Positions 48,615 through 61,039 of a stretch of DNA of 64,000 nucleotides are shown piece by piece; positions within the stretch are counted from its first letter, which is position 1, and every line of letters starts with the position of its first letter. The notes under the pieces are model-generated. The model worked only from the letters and a program-made list of their open reading frames with translations. It was not told the DNA's origin and did no database searches. A program made the translations under genes and the position numbers. Source of the stretch: Hofstenia miamia (Eukaryota > Xenacoelomorpha > Acoela > Hofsteniidae); the NCBI GenBank assembly GCA_900660155.1, contig CABFPE010000155.1, forward strand, positions 1,242,848 through 1,306,847, in the 5' to 3' direction.

Positions 48615-50141
48615 TTGACAGTGCTCCCAACTGTTGATGAAAATTTTTCTGAGAAGAGTTATATTCTTGTTACTTGTTCTTGTTACAAAATGGATTCTAA
48701 TCATACTGTTACTTGTTCTCCTTTTGGGTCCCCCTTGGTAGGAGTCCCCTGTGCAAACACTGGTAGCCTGAATACTACTCCTTGTACCATTGGATCATTA
48801 GTTAATTTATCCCTTCCTACATCTCCTACTCAGGTTTCTCCTGTGAACCACTGATGAATACTAAACACTCATAATGCTCCACCATTTCCATCTTGTCTGT
48901 CTACCTCATCAGTTAACCCCATCCCATGGTTTGATCACCAGACAATCAAGATTGAGCATCTATGGGATTCATTGTCTCAACAAGTTGCTCTGTGATTAGA
49001 AGGTGAGAGTTGCATTGAGGCTCTGCAAGCCAAGCTCAATACCCAGCATGTTGAATACCAATGAATGGAACAGAAAATGTTAGAATCAATCATGTCACTG
49101 GAACTTCAGGTTAATCAGCTTACACCAACAAGACCAGTCCTCATGAGGTGCCCTCCTCCCAGTCTGTGACAAATATGTTACCCATGCCACTTTGAATGAA
49201 GTTTTGGATGATTTTGGCAAAAGACTAACCCACCAATTTGCTCATATGTTAACTACTCAGCAAGAGTGTTCTCCTCCATCTAATGACATGATTTGTCAAA
49301 CTGTTCTCCCTCAGTCTGCCTCACCCCTTACATCAAGTGTGAACTGTGAGCATATATTCACTCAATCTTCTGTTTTTCATGTGTCAACTTTGTCTACTCT
49401 AGTGATGCCTCTTCAGCCTATGTGCCTGCATCACATTCTTTTGGTTCCTGTGAGTACCACAGTTGTGCCTTCTACTTCTGAGCACATTGCTGATGGAAGC
49501 CCTTACTTTGGTGGTCTATTGGGTTGGTGACATGTTGCCATGCACAGTTCACTAAATCAGTTCTTCTTTTAGAGTCTAATGGAGGTCCTGAGTATTTCAA
49601 TAAGCACTCTGCTTTACCAAAATTCAGTGTTCAAATCAATACTTTATCCCAATCCTTTGATGAATGGTTTTTTCTCTTTGAGTTAACTATGAAACAGTAT
49701 CATAAGGCACAAGATGCTGCTGTATCACAATTTCCACTATATCTCCATGGACTAGCTTACAAGCAGTGCATGATGCTCAACTAAGAGACTAATTTGAATG
49801 ATCAGTTACTGGTAGGATACTTTGAGGATCACTACAGAGTGCCTCACATCAAGCATCAATATAAGACCCTTCTGTGCAACATGTCTTTCAGAAAAGGTGA
49901 CAATGTCTGGAATTACATCACTCAGGTAGAGAGGGGAGCAATGTCTCCTAACAAACAAGCACAGAAGATTCTCATAATTACCCACCTGATGTGGAAAAAT
50001 ATGATTTCTGTCAACATCAATGGGATTCTAGTGCATGCTACAGTAGATACTGGAGCCACTGCCTCAATTATTAGTGATGAGTGTTGTTCTCAGTGTTGTT
50101 CATCAGCCAGGATGCCTTGGATCCATTTGTCATTAGTCTGA
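48615..50141 (+). pseudogene. Ty3/gypsy copy A: gag-like region and start of protease
   Basis: Broken frames encode a Pro/Ser/Thr-rich leader (48615-49530), then a gag-like block (49600-49940) reading FSVQINTLSQSFDEWFFLFE and LLVGYFEDHYRVPHIKHQY, similar along its length to copy B. Relative to copy B, the stretch after YITQVE is deleted up to the protease. No zinc knuckle is visible. The protease start VDTGATASIISD has its catalytic Asp at 50046-50048. Several stops make it inactive. Confidence 0.8.
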
Positions 50142-52067
50142 TTGATGCATCTAGAAATATAATCTTGCTTAGAGGAAAAGTGAGCAATGTAGACATTCAG
50201 ATTAACAATGAATTGTTTCAAGTGGATCTGGTAGTAGTAGATACTTCAAATCAGACTCTGCCCTATGATATTATTTTGGGGAGTGATTTCCTTGAACAAA
50301 ACTCTTGTGTAATAGATTATGGGAAAAACATGATTTCCATAAAGGATCACAAGACAACTCAGTTAACCACAGTCCCTGAAGAAGAAATTTGCTTCCAACT
50401 TACTGAACCCATGTTTCTTGAGGCCCATCATTGGACTCAGGTCCCTGTGTTTTCATACAAGCAACATAGTGGCCATAAGTGTGGGCCAGGCCATAGGCAA
50501 AGAGTACTCAATTGAAATGAAAACTGACAAACAAATCCAATTACCAGTATGGTGGGTTCCTGAAAGCCTAAAGGAAGAATATGAAAAAGTTCTGAATGAC
50601 CTCCTGGAAAGTGGAATTATCCAAGGGAGTAACAGCCCCTACAAGGTGCCAACAGTCTTCATCAAGCAGGGAGAAAAATATGGATTATGCATAGATTTTC
50701 ATAAATTGAATAATTTTACCATCAAGGATGCCTATTCTCTTCTGAGAATAGAGGACCTTCTCTACAATGCCAGCAAGTACAAATTATTCTCATGTCTCAA
50801 TTTATGTAAGGCCTATGGCAGGTCCCCATGAGGGAATCTGATATTCAAAAGACCACTTTTATCACTCCCTACAGCCTCTATGAATGGAAGTATATAGCCT
50901 TTGGCTTTTGCAATGCTCCTGTGACTTTCCAGAGGTACATGACCAAGGCACTAAAGAACAATGCTAATTTTTTGGAGCCTGGTATATCAGCATACATTGA
51001 CGACATACTTGTTGCAAACAACACATTCCCTTAACACCTGGACAAGTTGAGACACACACTTGATCAACTCCAGAATGCTGGACTAAGAGTTAATGGTAAC
51101 AAATGTGCACTTGTTCAAAATAAAGTCACCTTTTTGGGGCATGTAGTCAAACCCAGCAAAATATCAATCAAAGCAGATGCCAAAGCCTACCTTGAGAAAA
51201 TAGAGACACTGAAAAGCTGATAAGACGTACAGACTCATGGGTTTCTTAAATTATTATGGCATTTTCATTCCTGACTTAGCAGAAAAAACTAGAATCACTT
51301 CTTAGCTACTCAAAAAGTCTGTCAATTTCAAGTGGACATGGAGGGAGCAGGAGAACCTAGATCAAATGAAAAGAGAGCTGAAGAAAATCCCTACACTAAA
51401 GACTCTGGATTATAAGAAAAGTTTTATTGTGGACTGTGATGCTATTGCCATGGCTATCAGTGGGGTATTAAGCCAGATAGTAAATGGAGTGGAAAGTCTG
51501 GTCCAATACTTCAGCTGTAAGCTATGCACATCAGAAAGAAACTATGGAGCAATGAAGAGTGAAATTCTTGTCATTGTGGAATCACTTAAGAAGTTTCTGT
51601 ATTTCATCTTGGGATGTCCTTTTGTAGTGCATACTGATAACAGCTTGCTGGCCTGGCAAAAGAAGTTTTCTGGTGACAAGTCTAATATTGTAGCTAGGGT
51701 GATTGAGTATTTAAATGACTTCTCATTCACTATACAACACTGACCTGGGAAGCTACACCTCAATGCCAACTACTGGATGGCCCTTCCCAGTTATGAGTGA
51801 GATTTAAAGAAGCCAGCAGGAGAACAAATTTGATTTGGGTTCATTCCTCTAACCAAATATGAGATGTTGCCTAAAATTAATGCTGATCAGCAAAGCAGAG
51901 CAATCCTGCCCATTTTCATACACAAAGAAATAACAGCGGAGGAGATCATCTACCATCAGAAGTGTGACAAGGTATTGTCAGAGATTATAAAGAGAATAAC
52001 AGATCCTTTCTTCATGATTTTAAAAGATACAATTGGCAAGTTAATGAACAAGGTCTCCTGTATGTAA
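50142..52067 (+). pseudogene. Ty3/gypsy copy A: polymerase without integrase
   Basis: The protease continues with LPYDIILGSDFLEQNSCVID. The reverse transcriptase shows GIIQGSNSPYKVPTVFIKQG, LCIDFHKLNNFTIKDAYSLL, FGFCNAPVTFQRYM and an intact YIDD box (50993-51004). RNase H follows with FIVDCDAIAMAISG, MKSEILVIVESLKKF and HTDNSLLAW. The ORF ends VIEYLNDFSFTIQH at a TGA where copy B has Cys, suggesting a lost Arg codon. After about 52067 the integrase expected by comparison with copy B is missing, so the element is 3'-truncated. Confidence 0.9.
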
Positions 52068-52069
52068 AA

Positions 52070-54940
52070 AGCGGGAACAATTGGTTAGCAGTCAATGAGT
52101 ACTATTGATGCAACCATAATATGATGATGATCATGTAGCTCTGGTGGTTACTACCCTGGGTGCTACTTTCTTTGCACTGCCTTTTTCCCTTTATCATTTT
52201 TATTTCTTTCATAGTGCTGCCCCTTCTTGGTCATGATTCCTGGATCTTGTTGAAGTGCACTATTTTAGGTTTAGGTAAATCTCTTCATTGACTGTTTTAC
52301 TTCTAATGTACTTGTCCTGTTGCTTGACTTCCACTTTTACTTGTAGATCATGTCAAAGTGTGCAGATCATTCCAATGAATGTTTCTTTCAATTTAAAATA
52401 AATTCCTTATGTGCTGTTAAGACACAAACTATTTTACTCTAGTAAAGAAAAGAAATTCTTTTCCAATGGTTGTTGTTCTTGGTTGTCATGATCACCATGT
52501 AACATCCTCTACCAGGCATTATTACTGTTCATCATTTGTTACTCTATAACACTGGTTGCATATTTGCAGGTAGGGATTTACTAATTTGATACTGCTTTAG
52601 CTTTTGTGTATTTCTGGTAATTTAACTTAACAAGATTTGACTATTCACTATTAAGGTGACAAAGCCATGCAGCATTTCCTCCAATGATCAATAGTGGGCA
52701 TCTGCCCAAAGCTGATCTCCAGTTTCACTTGTTCACCAAGGATCCATTTGGTTGAGTTCCACTTCTCAGCTCAATAATGTAACTTATGTGTACCCTATCC
52801 TAGCTTGGTGTATACTCAAGACAAGACACAATTCAACTTAGTCTCTTTTTGTAAAAGTGTTTCATGTTAATGCAAACAGACTTGTCACTAGCTGCTCTGT
52901 TAATATTAAATATAGCCATTATCAAAATATATTGGCTTTAATAACTAGTTTAATTATAAGCAGCTTGCTAACCTACATTTAATAATTACTACATGTTCAG
53001 GCACATTATCAGTAACATTATAGACAATAATTTGAATCTAAAATAGTATAAATATAATTCCTAGGTTTTGGTCATCTGACTGGATGTCAAATCTATTATA
53101 GTTAATACATGTAGCAAGTGATCAATAGTCAACTAAATGAGAGAAAAACCCATATGCCTAACATAAGTGCACTTTCATGATCTTGCACAAAGACCCTAGA
53201 ATCAATCTCATGATGGATCCAGACCACACTAAACACAACTAATTTAGCTTGACATTCTATTAAATAATCAAACCATATTAAGCAAATAATGTCAGAATTC
53301 CAAATGAATTTCTTTATCTAATGCTTACAGTGAGTTTAATCTATTTATAGTATTTTTGGAAAAGTACATGTTGATTTCAAATTTGAACTGTTCATCAGCC
53401 AAAATGGCGGCTGAAAATAATGGAAGTGACTTTGCCCCCTCAGTTTTGACAAAAGTATTATTATCAACAGATACTAATCTCTCATAATTGACAATTGATC
53501 TTACTTGGTTGCATAACAAAAATTAATCTTATTCTCCTTTCAAATTGATATTAGCAGCTTAATTAATTTGGATGATGCTACAATATGGTAATCCAAGAGT
53601 AAAAAGCATATATAATTCTCCTAATAAGATTTTATCACTACCTGCAAATCTTGATCATCACAATACTTCCTTACTAATTGGTCACTGTAAGCTTAATTCA
53701 TTCATTGAAAACATTGCTTTAATTAGTAATATGTGTCATTATTGTCATACTAAAGAAAACATTAGCCATTATTTGTTTTTGGTAGCAGATTTAATAAATT
53801 TCATAGCTTATTAAATATATCATTGCCAAGGTTGAGAACTCTTGCAAAATACAAATGGGTTATGGAATACATTGTTAAAACTAAAAGACTTGACAATCTT
53901 CCTCTAAAATTTTAAGTTTAAAGAAACTACTTACTTCATTCTTCATTATTATCTTAAGTCAAAATTAAGGTGCTTATAACTTTAATTATAAATATTATAT
54001 AATTTTTAGTGTAATTGTATTTTGTACTGTGCTTTATGCACAAATAAATATTCTCTCTCAATTAGCAGAAATTTGAACTAAAATATATATAGCACCATTG
54101 TTATTTTGTCAAATTACAATTGAAATAATATCATAAAACTAATATTTAAATTGTAATATAATAAAAAATGAAGAAATGTTTAATGTTTTATGCTGCAATT
54201 TTGACCTCAATCAGGATTAGAGGATTAAGATAGGATATTTGGTTCTAAAATATCTTAGTTTAAAATATTTGAAATTTTTTTGTCAAACAAAACTGAACAA
54301 AAAAAGGAATCTTGTCAAAATATTCAAACAAAGGATTACAGAGTGGTACCTAAAATGAAAAATTATCATTTAATGTAGAGTCACTCAGGGCCTTTGTTTA
54401 TTTTTTATTTGATTTTAGGCACTCTCCAATTAATTTGGTGCTATTTAGTTTAGTGATTTCATTAATTTGTGATCTTTTTGAACTTAAGTTTTGAATTTAG
54501 TAATTGTTCCCTCAAGCTATTGATTATGTGTAATTGCTAATTTAATTTGCAAGGGAAATAAGCTAACTTTTGTAAAACAGTAAATATTTACCTCTTCTTG
54601 TAATCAAACTTCAAATAAATTTCATTCTTGCTAGATAATGTTTGCTCTTTTATTATTCTATTATCTACTAACCTTTTTAGCTTTGGTATGAATTTTATAA
54701 TATTGCAATTGTAAGATCCAGTGATAATGTGGGAGGAACTCCACTGTGCCTGGGGCAATAACTCACTCCATGACAGATGTGAGCCCATATTGTGGTTGCT
54801 TTAGACTACATATAGGCATAGAAAATAAAAGAACTACAACATCTATCAATTGAACATGCACAAATTATCACACAATGCAAATGTACTATGCCATTGGCAA
54901 AATGAATATGTGGTAATTACATGTTATTAAATACCTTTAT
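52070..54940. other. AT-rich, CpG-poor spacer between the two Ty3/gypsy elements
   Basis: No gene is recognised apart from a non-LTR retrotransposon tail at 53572-53916. A small patch near 53400 keeps a CpG within AAAATGGCGGC. I see no LTR that could close copy A on the 3' side. Confidence 0.6.
53572..53916 (+). pseudogene. C-terminal tail of a non-LTR (LINE-type) retrotransposon
   Basis: The frame includes TSLLIGHCKLNSFIENIAL and CHYCHTKENISHYLF, the pattern of the LINE C-terminus with a TGHxxLNxYL block and a CxxC...ETxxHxLxxC zinc element; here the last Cys is lost. After a frameshift near 53800 another frame reads LNISLPRLRTLAKYKW and a terminal basic YIVKTKRL before a stop, typical of the extreme end of such proteins. 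It is a 5'-truncated dead copy, as usual for LINEs. Confidence 0.6.
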
Positions 54941-54944
54941 TACA

Positions 54945-55241
54945 TGAGCTGAGATGATAAACACAGAGTTAAATTTGTTTTATTGAGCTAGAAATTACAA
55001 CTTGAGACACATGATTAGCAGCTTGGATTGTAAGGATGGATTCAAATGACTTGGCTTCAGCTAGATGCTCTGTGAATTGGTAGCTGCTTGAAATGCCATC
55101 TTGGAATTACTTTTTCTACAATGAAATTGGCAAACTACCAATCTTCATTTATTTTGTTAGAGAATGGGTTGCTCTCAGCAATGGTAATCTTCTCCAACCT
55201 TCATACTGCTTGAGTTGCTAGACGCACCCCATGATTCTACA
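54945..55241 (+). repeat. Probable 5' LTR of Ty3/gypsy copy B
   Basis: It shares GAGCTGAGATGATAA, TTATTGAGCTAGA and the terminal TTCTACA with the corresponding region of copy A. It ends immediately before the primer-binding site. The left end is approximate, and no 3' LTR was identified. Confidence 0.5.
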
Positions 55242-55261
55242 TGGTGACCCTGATGTGATTC
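55242..55261 (+). promoter_or_regulatory. Putative primer-binding site of copy B
   Basis: TGGTGACCCTGATGTGATTC stands directly after the LTR end CA. A site TGGTGACCCCGACGTGATTC is known to me from other Ty3 elements; this version differs only by two CpG-to-TpG changes, consistent with deamination. The tRNA is not named. Confidence 0.55.
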
Positions 55262-55792
55262 TTGGACACTCTGGAGTGTCAGTTAAACTATCTACTCCAT
55301 TCTGTTACTGTGTGCAGATGGATCAACATTCAGAGATGTACTCCAGTCATGAAGTTTGTGTGCCTACTGAGGCAGTCTCCCATTTTTCACTTGGTGATTG
55401 CAACTTGAAACAGAACTGTTATAATGTTCTCCATATTGTATTTGGTTTCATTTTTCTACTGGGTGTGAGTCAGCTGGGATGGATTTCCCCTGACTGTGAT
55501 CTACTTCACCAGCCATTGATGTGCAACTTCACCTTATACATAATGTTACATTTTCCAGCTCTGTGATCTGATGCTGTTACTGAGCCCTGACTCTATTCTT
55601 ACCTGTTCTTAGTGCTATATTGGTTTGTCTAGCTCTTCTAGAATTTGAATTATTGTGTACCTATGCCCTGCTACCATCTGACAAGTGTTTTTTTTCTCCT
55701 AAACAGTTGGATGTTTCTCCTACATTATTGGAATTGTTATTGGAACCTTTTTCTCCTACTTTACTTTTACTTGTTTACTTATTCTTGTTCTT

Positions 55793-57228
55793 ATGGATGT
55801 GGATTTTTCTAATTCTCATAATGGGACTCCCACTCAGGGTTTCCCCTGTGTGAGTGCTAGCAGATTGGACGCTGTCCCTCGCACATCTGGACTTAGTTCT
55901 GTTGTTGTTTTACCTATGCCTACCCCCAATAAACCTGTTTCTGGTATATCTACACCCTCTGAAGTTTTGTTGCAAGAAACCCCCACTCCTGCTGCCTTGT
56001 CAAATCCGTTTCTTTTATATACACCACCATCACCTCCTTCTGAGTCACCAACACTTGAAGTTCAGCAGCTCAGAGAAGCCCTTGCTGAACAGATCTCACA
56101 GCACCATTCCTGTAAAGCCTGTTTTGACGCCTTACAAGCCAAAATGAGACAACAAGCCACTGCTGCTTGGCAATGTGAGAGATGCCTGCTTGACTCAATC
56201 TCAGCCTTAGAGATGCAAATTCAGGAATCAATCCTGCATTCCCCTCCAACTTCCCCAGAAGAACCTGAGAATGTAACCTGCGCTCTTTTGGACAATGCTC
56301 TTGATGCTCTATCAGAGAGGTTCACAATGGTTATCTCACAGACAATGTCTACCCACCTTTCTCATGCTTTGTCAGCACCTATAACGTCCCCTTTGACACC
56401 ACCTTTCATTACCCCCATTACCTCTTTTACAAGTTGAGCACCTACCTTCACTCAGTATGCCCTTTCTCAAGTCACAACACTAACTACAGTAGCTACACCA
56501 AGCTCTTGTACCCTGAGTGTAACAGTTGTGCCTTCTGAACCTGTGAACATCACAGTTACTCCCATTACTATGATTGTTCCACCTTCCCCTCCAAGTGTCC
56601 CTATCAGGTCTACAACCACATGCAGGCCATGCTTCACTCAATCCATTTTGCCTACCAAAGCACCAGGGAACAAACAATCAAATCTTTTCAATCAACACTC
56701 AGTTTTGCCTAAATTCACTGGTAAAATAGATGAAATTTCACAGTCATTCAACAAGAGGCTTTTTCTTTTCAAGCTTACAATGAAGCAGTATAAAACCATT
56801 CAAGACACTGCTGCCACACAATTTCCCATGTTCCTCAAGGCCTTACATACAATCAGTACATGATGCTGGATAGGGAAGTTAAGACAAATTATCAGTTACT
56901 CATTAGTCACTTCAAGGACTACTACAAAGCACCTCACATCAAGCAGCAATATAAGATGCTTTTATTTGATCTTTCCTTCAAGAAGAGAGACAATGTGAGG
57001 ACCTACATTAAGCAAGTCAATAGACTCTTTTGCCTCAGCAAGTTAACTCCAGAGTACTCAAGACATGATCGCTTCTTGTACATTTGTTGGGGATTCCCTT
57101 CTACTATCAGGAGCTGCCTCAGACTTAAATGTGACCTGGAAGATTATTTGAACTCTATTATTAAGAAGGCGATTAGCATTGTTTACATGCTACAGAATAC
57201 AACACACATAGAGATGCTGGTGACCTAA
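55793..57228 (+). pseudogene. Ty3/gypsy copy B: gag-like protein (first assembled copy)
   Basis: A Pro/Ser/Thr-rich N-terminal region of about 210 codons begins MDVDFSNSHNGTPTQGF and includes a Cys-containing possible coiled-coil stretch (LREALAEQISQHHSCKACF). A stop at 56435 separates it from the gag core (HSVLPKFTGKIDEISQSF, LLISHFKDYYKAPHIKQQY), which is frameshifted at about 56840. No CCHC knuckle is seen. Part of this stretch is repeated at 57332-58516 beyond a single N, probably an assembly duplication. Confidence 0.75.
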
Positions 57229-58516
57229 AGACAGGTCAAACTAACTAAAACTCTAACCTCTTCAAGTTCTGCTACAGTGCAGAAGAAGACAGATAGTGAA
57301 AGACAGTCAGCTCACATTTGGACTCAGAGTNAGACAACAAGCCACTGCTGCTTGGCAATGTGAGAGATGCCTGCTTGACTCAATCTCAGCCTTAGAGATG
57401 CAAATTCAGGAATCAATCCTGCATTCCCCTCCAACTTCCCCAGAAGAACCTGAGAATGTAACCTGCGCTCTTTTGGACAATGCTCTTGATGCTCTATCAG
57501 AGAGGTTCACAATGGTTATCTCACAGACAATGTCTACCCACCTTTCTCATGCTTTGTCAGCACCTATAACGTCCCCTTTGACACCACCTTTCATTACCCC
57601 CATTACCTCTTTTACAAGTTGAGCACCTACCTTCACTCAGTATGCCCTTTCTCAAGTCACAACACTAACTACAGTAGCTACACCAAGCTCTTGTACCCTG
57701 AGTGTAACAGTTGTGCCTTCTGAACCTGTGAACATCACAGTTACTCCCATTACTATGATTGTTCCACCTTCCCCTCCAAGTGTCCCTATCAGGTCTACAA
57801 CCACATGCAGGCCATGCTTCACTCAATCCATTTTGCCTACCAAAGCACCAGGGAACAAACAATCAAATCTTTTCAATCAACACTCAGTATTGCCTAAATT
57901 CACTGGTAAAATAGATGAAATTTCACAGTCATTCAACAAGTGGCTTTTTCTTTTCAAGCTTACAATGAAGCAGTATAAAACCATTCAAGACACTGCTGCC
58001 ACACAATTTCCCATGTTCCTTCAAGGCCTTACATACAATCAGTACATGATGCTGGATAGGGAAGTTAAGACAAATTATCAGTTACTCATTAGTCACTTCA
58101 AGGACTACTACAAAGCACCTCACATCAAGCAGCAATATAAGATGCTTTTATTTGATCTTTCCTTCAAGAAGAGAGACAATGTGAGGACCTACATTAAGCA
58201 AGTCAATAGACTCTTTTGCCTCAGCAAGTTAACTCCAGAGTACTCAAGACATGATCGCTTCTTGTACATTTGTTGGGGATTCCCTTCTACTATCAGGAGC
58301 TGCCTCAGACTTAAATGTGACCTGGAAGATTATTTGAACTCTATTATTAAGAAGGCGATTAGCATTGTTTACATGCTACAGAATACAACACACATAGAGA
58401 TGCTGGTGACCTAAAGACAGGTCAAACTAACTAAAACTCTAACCTCTTCAAGTTCTGCTACAGTGCAGAAGAAGACAGATAGTGAAAGACAGTCAGCTCA
58501 CATTTGGACTCAGAGT
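56145..58516. repeat. Direct duplication of about 1185 bases around a single N
   Basis: Sequence 56146-57330 recurs at 57332-58516, separated by one N (57331). The first copy stops in CTCAGAGT and the second continues past that point (CTCAGAGTGGGGCAG). The copies differ at a few sites: AAGAGG versus AAGTGG, GTTTTG versus GTATTG, and a one-base indel in TCCTCAAGG/TCCTTCAAGG. Unmerged allelic or erroneous contig overlap explains this better than real duplication. Confidence 0.9.
57713..58414 (+). pseudogene. Ty3/gypsy copy B: gag core (second assembled copy, unbroken)
   Basis: This version lacks the one-base deletion of the first copy and is open for 233 codons. It contains LPKFTGKIDEISQSFNKWLF, FPMFLQGLTYNQYMMLDREV, YYKAPHIKQQYKMLLFDLSF and LCLSKL-like sequence, a fold typical of Ty3 gag where a helical core binds other capsid units. 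It ends at TAA after IEMLVT, ahead of a Ser-rich linker and the protease. It is probably the more accurate sequence of this part of the element. Confidence 0.75.
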
Positions 58517-58653
58517 GGGGCAGTTATCCGCCTAATTGCAGATGGGGATGGTATTATCATTGATGAGCCATCCATTGAAGTGTGCACTCCCAACACCCTG
58601 GTTAAGTCTGTCAACCATTTAAATTAGTTGGAGCACTGCCTCCTGAAAACCAT

Positions 58654-59136
58654 GTGCATGATGTTTTGGTGATAACTTTGTTGCTATGCACTAATGTCAT
58701 CCCCACAGGAGTGAATGGATTGCTGATTAACACTACCATCAATACAGGAGCTTCTGTATCCATTATAAGCAACACCTGTTGCAACAAGCTTTGCTTACAG
58801 AGAGAAGATTTGCTACATTCCACTGCCTGTTTGTTGGATGCTTTGGGGAACACTATTTCACTGAAGGGCCAGATCAACAACCTCAAGTTGCACATCCACC
58901 AAGAATGTTTTCACATGGACCTTATTGTGTTTGACACCTGCAATCAGCCTCTACCATATGATGTCATTCTAGGAAATGACTTCCTCAAGAGGAATGCATG
59001 TGTAATCAACTATGGAACCAACACTCTCTCAATTCAAGAAAGCAAGCCACAGGAAGAGCTTACTGCCACTTGTAACAAAGAAATCCTATTAACTTTAACC
59101 AATACCATCATTGTGGAACCATGGCACTGGCAATGA
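58654..59136 (+). pseudogene. Ty3/gypsy copy B: retropepsin with lost catalytic Asp
   Basis: The frame contains LLINTTINTGASVSIISNTC, the retropepsin active-site block in which the expected DTGA reads NTGA (Asn codon at 58741-58743). It then has LPYDVILGNDFLKRNACVIN, the conserved flap-to-C-terminal block of Ty3 proteases. The frame ends at TGA (59134) where copy A continues. With Asn in place of Asp the protease would be inactive. Confidence 0.85.
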
Positions 59137-59539
59137 GTTGCTGTCACTATAAGCTCTCCTTATGAGGGGGACATCATAATCTCAGGATAAAGGGGGAACG
59201 CCTTCATGGTCTACATCTATCTCCAGACCTTTGTCATGTCTCTTGTGGAAAGACTTACATTACTGTGCTCAATAGTTCTGCATGTCTGATCTGAATGGAT
59301 CCAACAAAGCTATCCATCATTGCAATGCCAGTCTGACTCAAACTCAAAGCTGCAGCCTGTCTGCCTGTTCTTACTGCAATTCACAATCTGAGTGAACCAA
59401 GTGATCCAGTCCAGATCCCAGCTGTAAATGAGAGAACTCATGGACACCTGAGTCCACAAGAACATGACGTGCTCTCTGCCCTCTTGTGCAAGCATCATGA
59501 TGTGTTTAATTACAGATCAATTAGTGTTGGAAAGGCTGT

Positions 59540-60800
59540 TGGGGAACAACATGCCATTGAAACTAAGAGTAGTTGCCCCATTCAGCTGCCAGTTCAAAGG
59601 TTACCTGAGAGCTTTGTGAGCTGAGTATGAACAGATCCTTAGCAATCTCATTGAAAGTGGGATCATACAGAACACTAACAGTCCGTATGCTGCACCTACA
59701 GTGTTTATTCACCAAGGCAAGAAGTACCACCTCTGCATTGACTTTCAATGATTAAACAACATCACAGTTAAGGATGCATATCCATTACCTTGCATCAAGG
59801 ATCTTCTATATGATGCCAGCAATTACAAGTTGTTCTTATGCTTGGATCTCTGTAAAGCCTATTGGCAAATACTGATGAAGCATGCCAACATCCTGAAAAC
59901 CACTTTTATTACACCTTACAGCCTCTTTGAGTGGAAGTACATGGCCTTTGGGCTTTGTAATGCTCTGGCTACATTTCAGTGTTATGTCACACATGTATTA
60001 CAGAATGGGGCTAATGTTCTTGAACCTGGGATCACCACATACATGGATTATATTCTCATTGCTGGACACACATTCTCTGATCGCTTATATAAGTTGGGTC
60101 ACACTCTCAAGATCCTGTATCACTCCAGACTCTGGGTTAATGGAAATAAATGTTCACTCATTTCACCATGAGTTACCTCCTTAGGAAGAGTGATTGAACC
60201 TGGGAGAATATCTATTAAGAATGATGTGAAGGACCATCTCAATCATATTGAGACTCTGCACTCTCACAAGGACATCCAATGCCTGATGGGCTTTCTTAAT
60301 TACTATGGCTCCTTCATCTCTGAACTAGCCAATCAAATTAAGCATATATCTAATTTACTTTGAAAAAACACTGAATTCTGCTGGACCTGGGCTGAACAGG
60401 AAGAGCTGGATGCTGTGAAGCAAGAACTCAGGTGGATTCCCAGCCTGAATATGCCTGACTATTCTAAGGAATTTATCATCAATTGCAACGTGAATTCAGT
60501 CACCATCAGTGGCGTGCCCAGTACAATATTTTAGCTAGAAGCTCTGCAATGCTGAGCTCAATTATGGAGCAACAAAGTCTGAAATGCTAGTGCTCATCAA
60601 GAGTCTGAAAAAGTTCCAATTCGTCCTCTTAGGTCGTCAATTTGTTGTACATACCAAGAACTCAGCACTAGCATGGCTGAAGAAATTCTCTTGGGACAAG
60701 TTGAACATCATTGCCTGATGGTTGGAATATCTTAATGATTTCACCTTTACTATCACTCATTGCCCAGGGAGATTACACCTCAATGCTGATTATTTCACTG
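59540..60800 (+). pseudogene. Ty3/gypsy copy B: reverse transcriptase and RNase H
   Basis: Frames broken by stops encode GIIQNTNSPYAAPTVFIHQG, LCIDFQ, KDAYPLPCIKDLLYDASNY, FLCLDLCKAYWQILM and FGLCNALATFQCYV. The catalytic box reads YMDY (60040-60051) where copy A has YIDD, so the second metal-binding Asp is lost. The connection and RNase H follow with MGFLNYYGSFISELA, SKSEM-like and HTKNSALAWL blocks. In-frame TGA stops occur at sites where copy A has Lys or Arg. Confidence 0.88.
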
Positions 60801-61039
60801 TGCAAGCCCCCTGGTGAGAAAACTCCTTTTGGATTCATCCCAGTATGTAAGTATGAGCTCCTCCCTGATATCAACACAGACCAGAATTTGAAAGCAATCC
60901 TCCCCATTATGGTGAAAGAGGAGGTCTCAGAAAAAGAAATTGCCATCCATCAGTTACATGATAAGGTTTTGTCTGAAATTGTCTTTAAAGTCAAGAACCC
61001 CAACCATGCTATCAGCAACTTTGCCAAGATATACTTCCA

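Noticed and set aside
53325-53519. Minus-strand 64-codon frame
   Set aside because: No domain, no splice signals, and no link to neighbouring elements.
57296-57622. 108-codon frame across the N at 57331
   Set aside because: It crosses the assembly join within the duplicated gag region.
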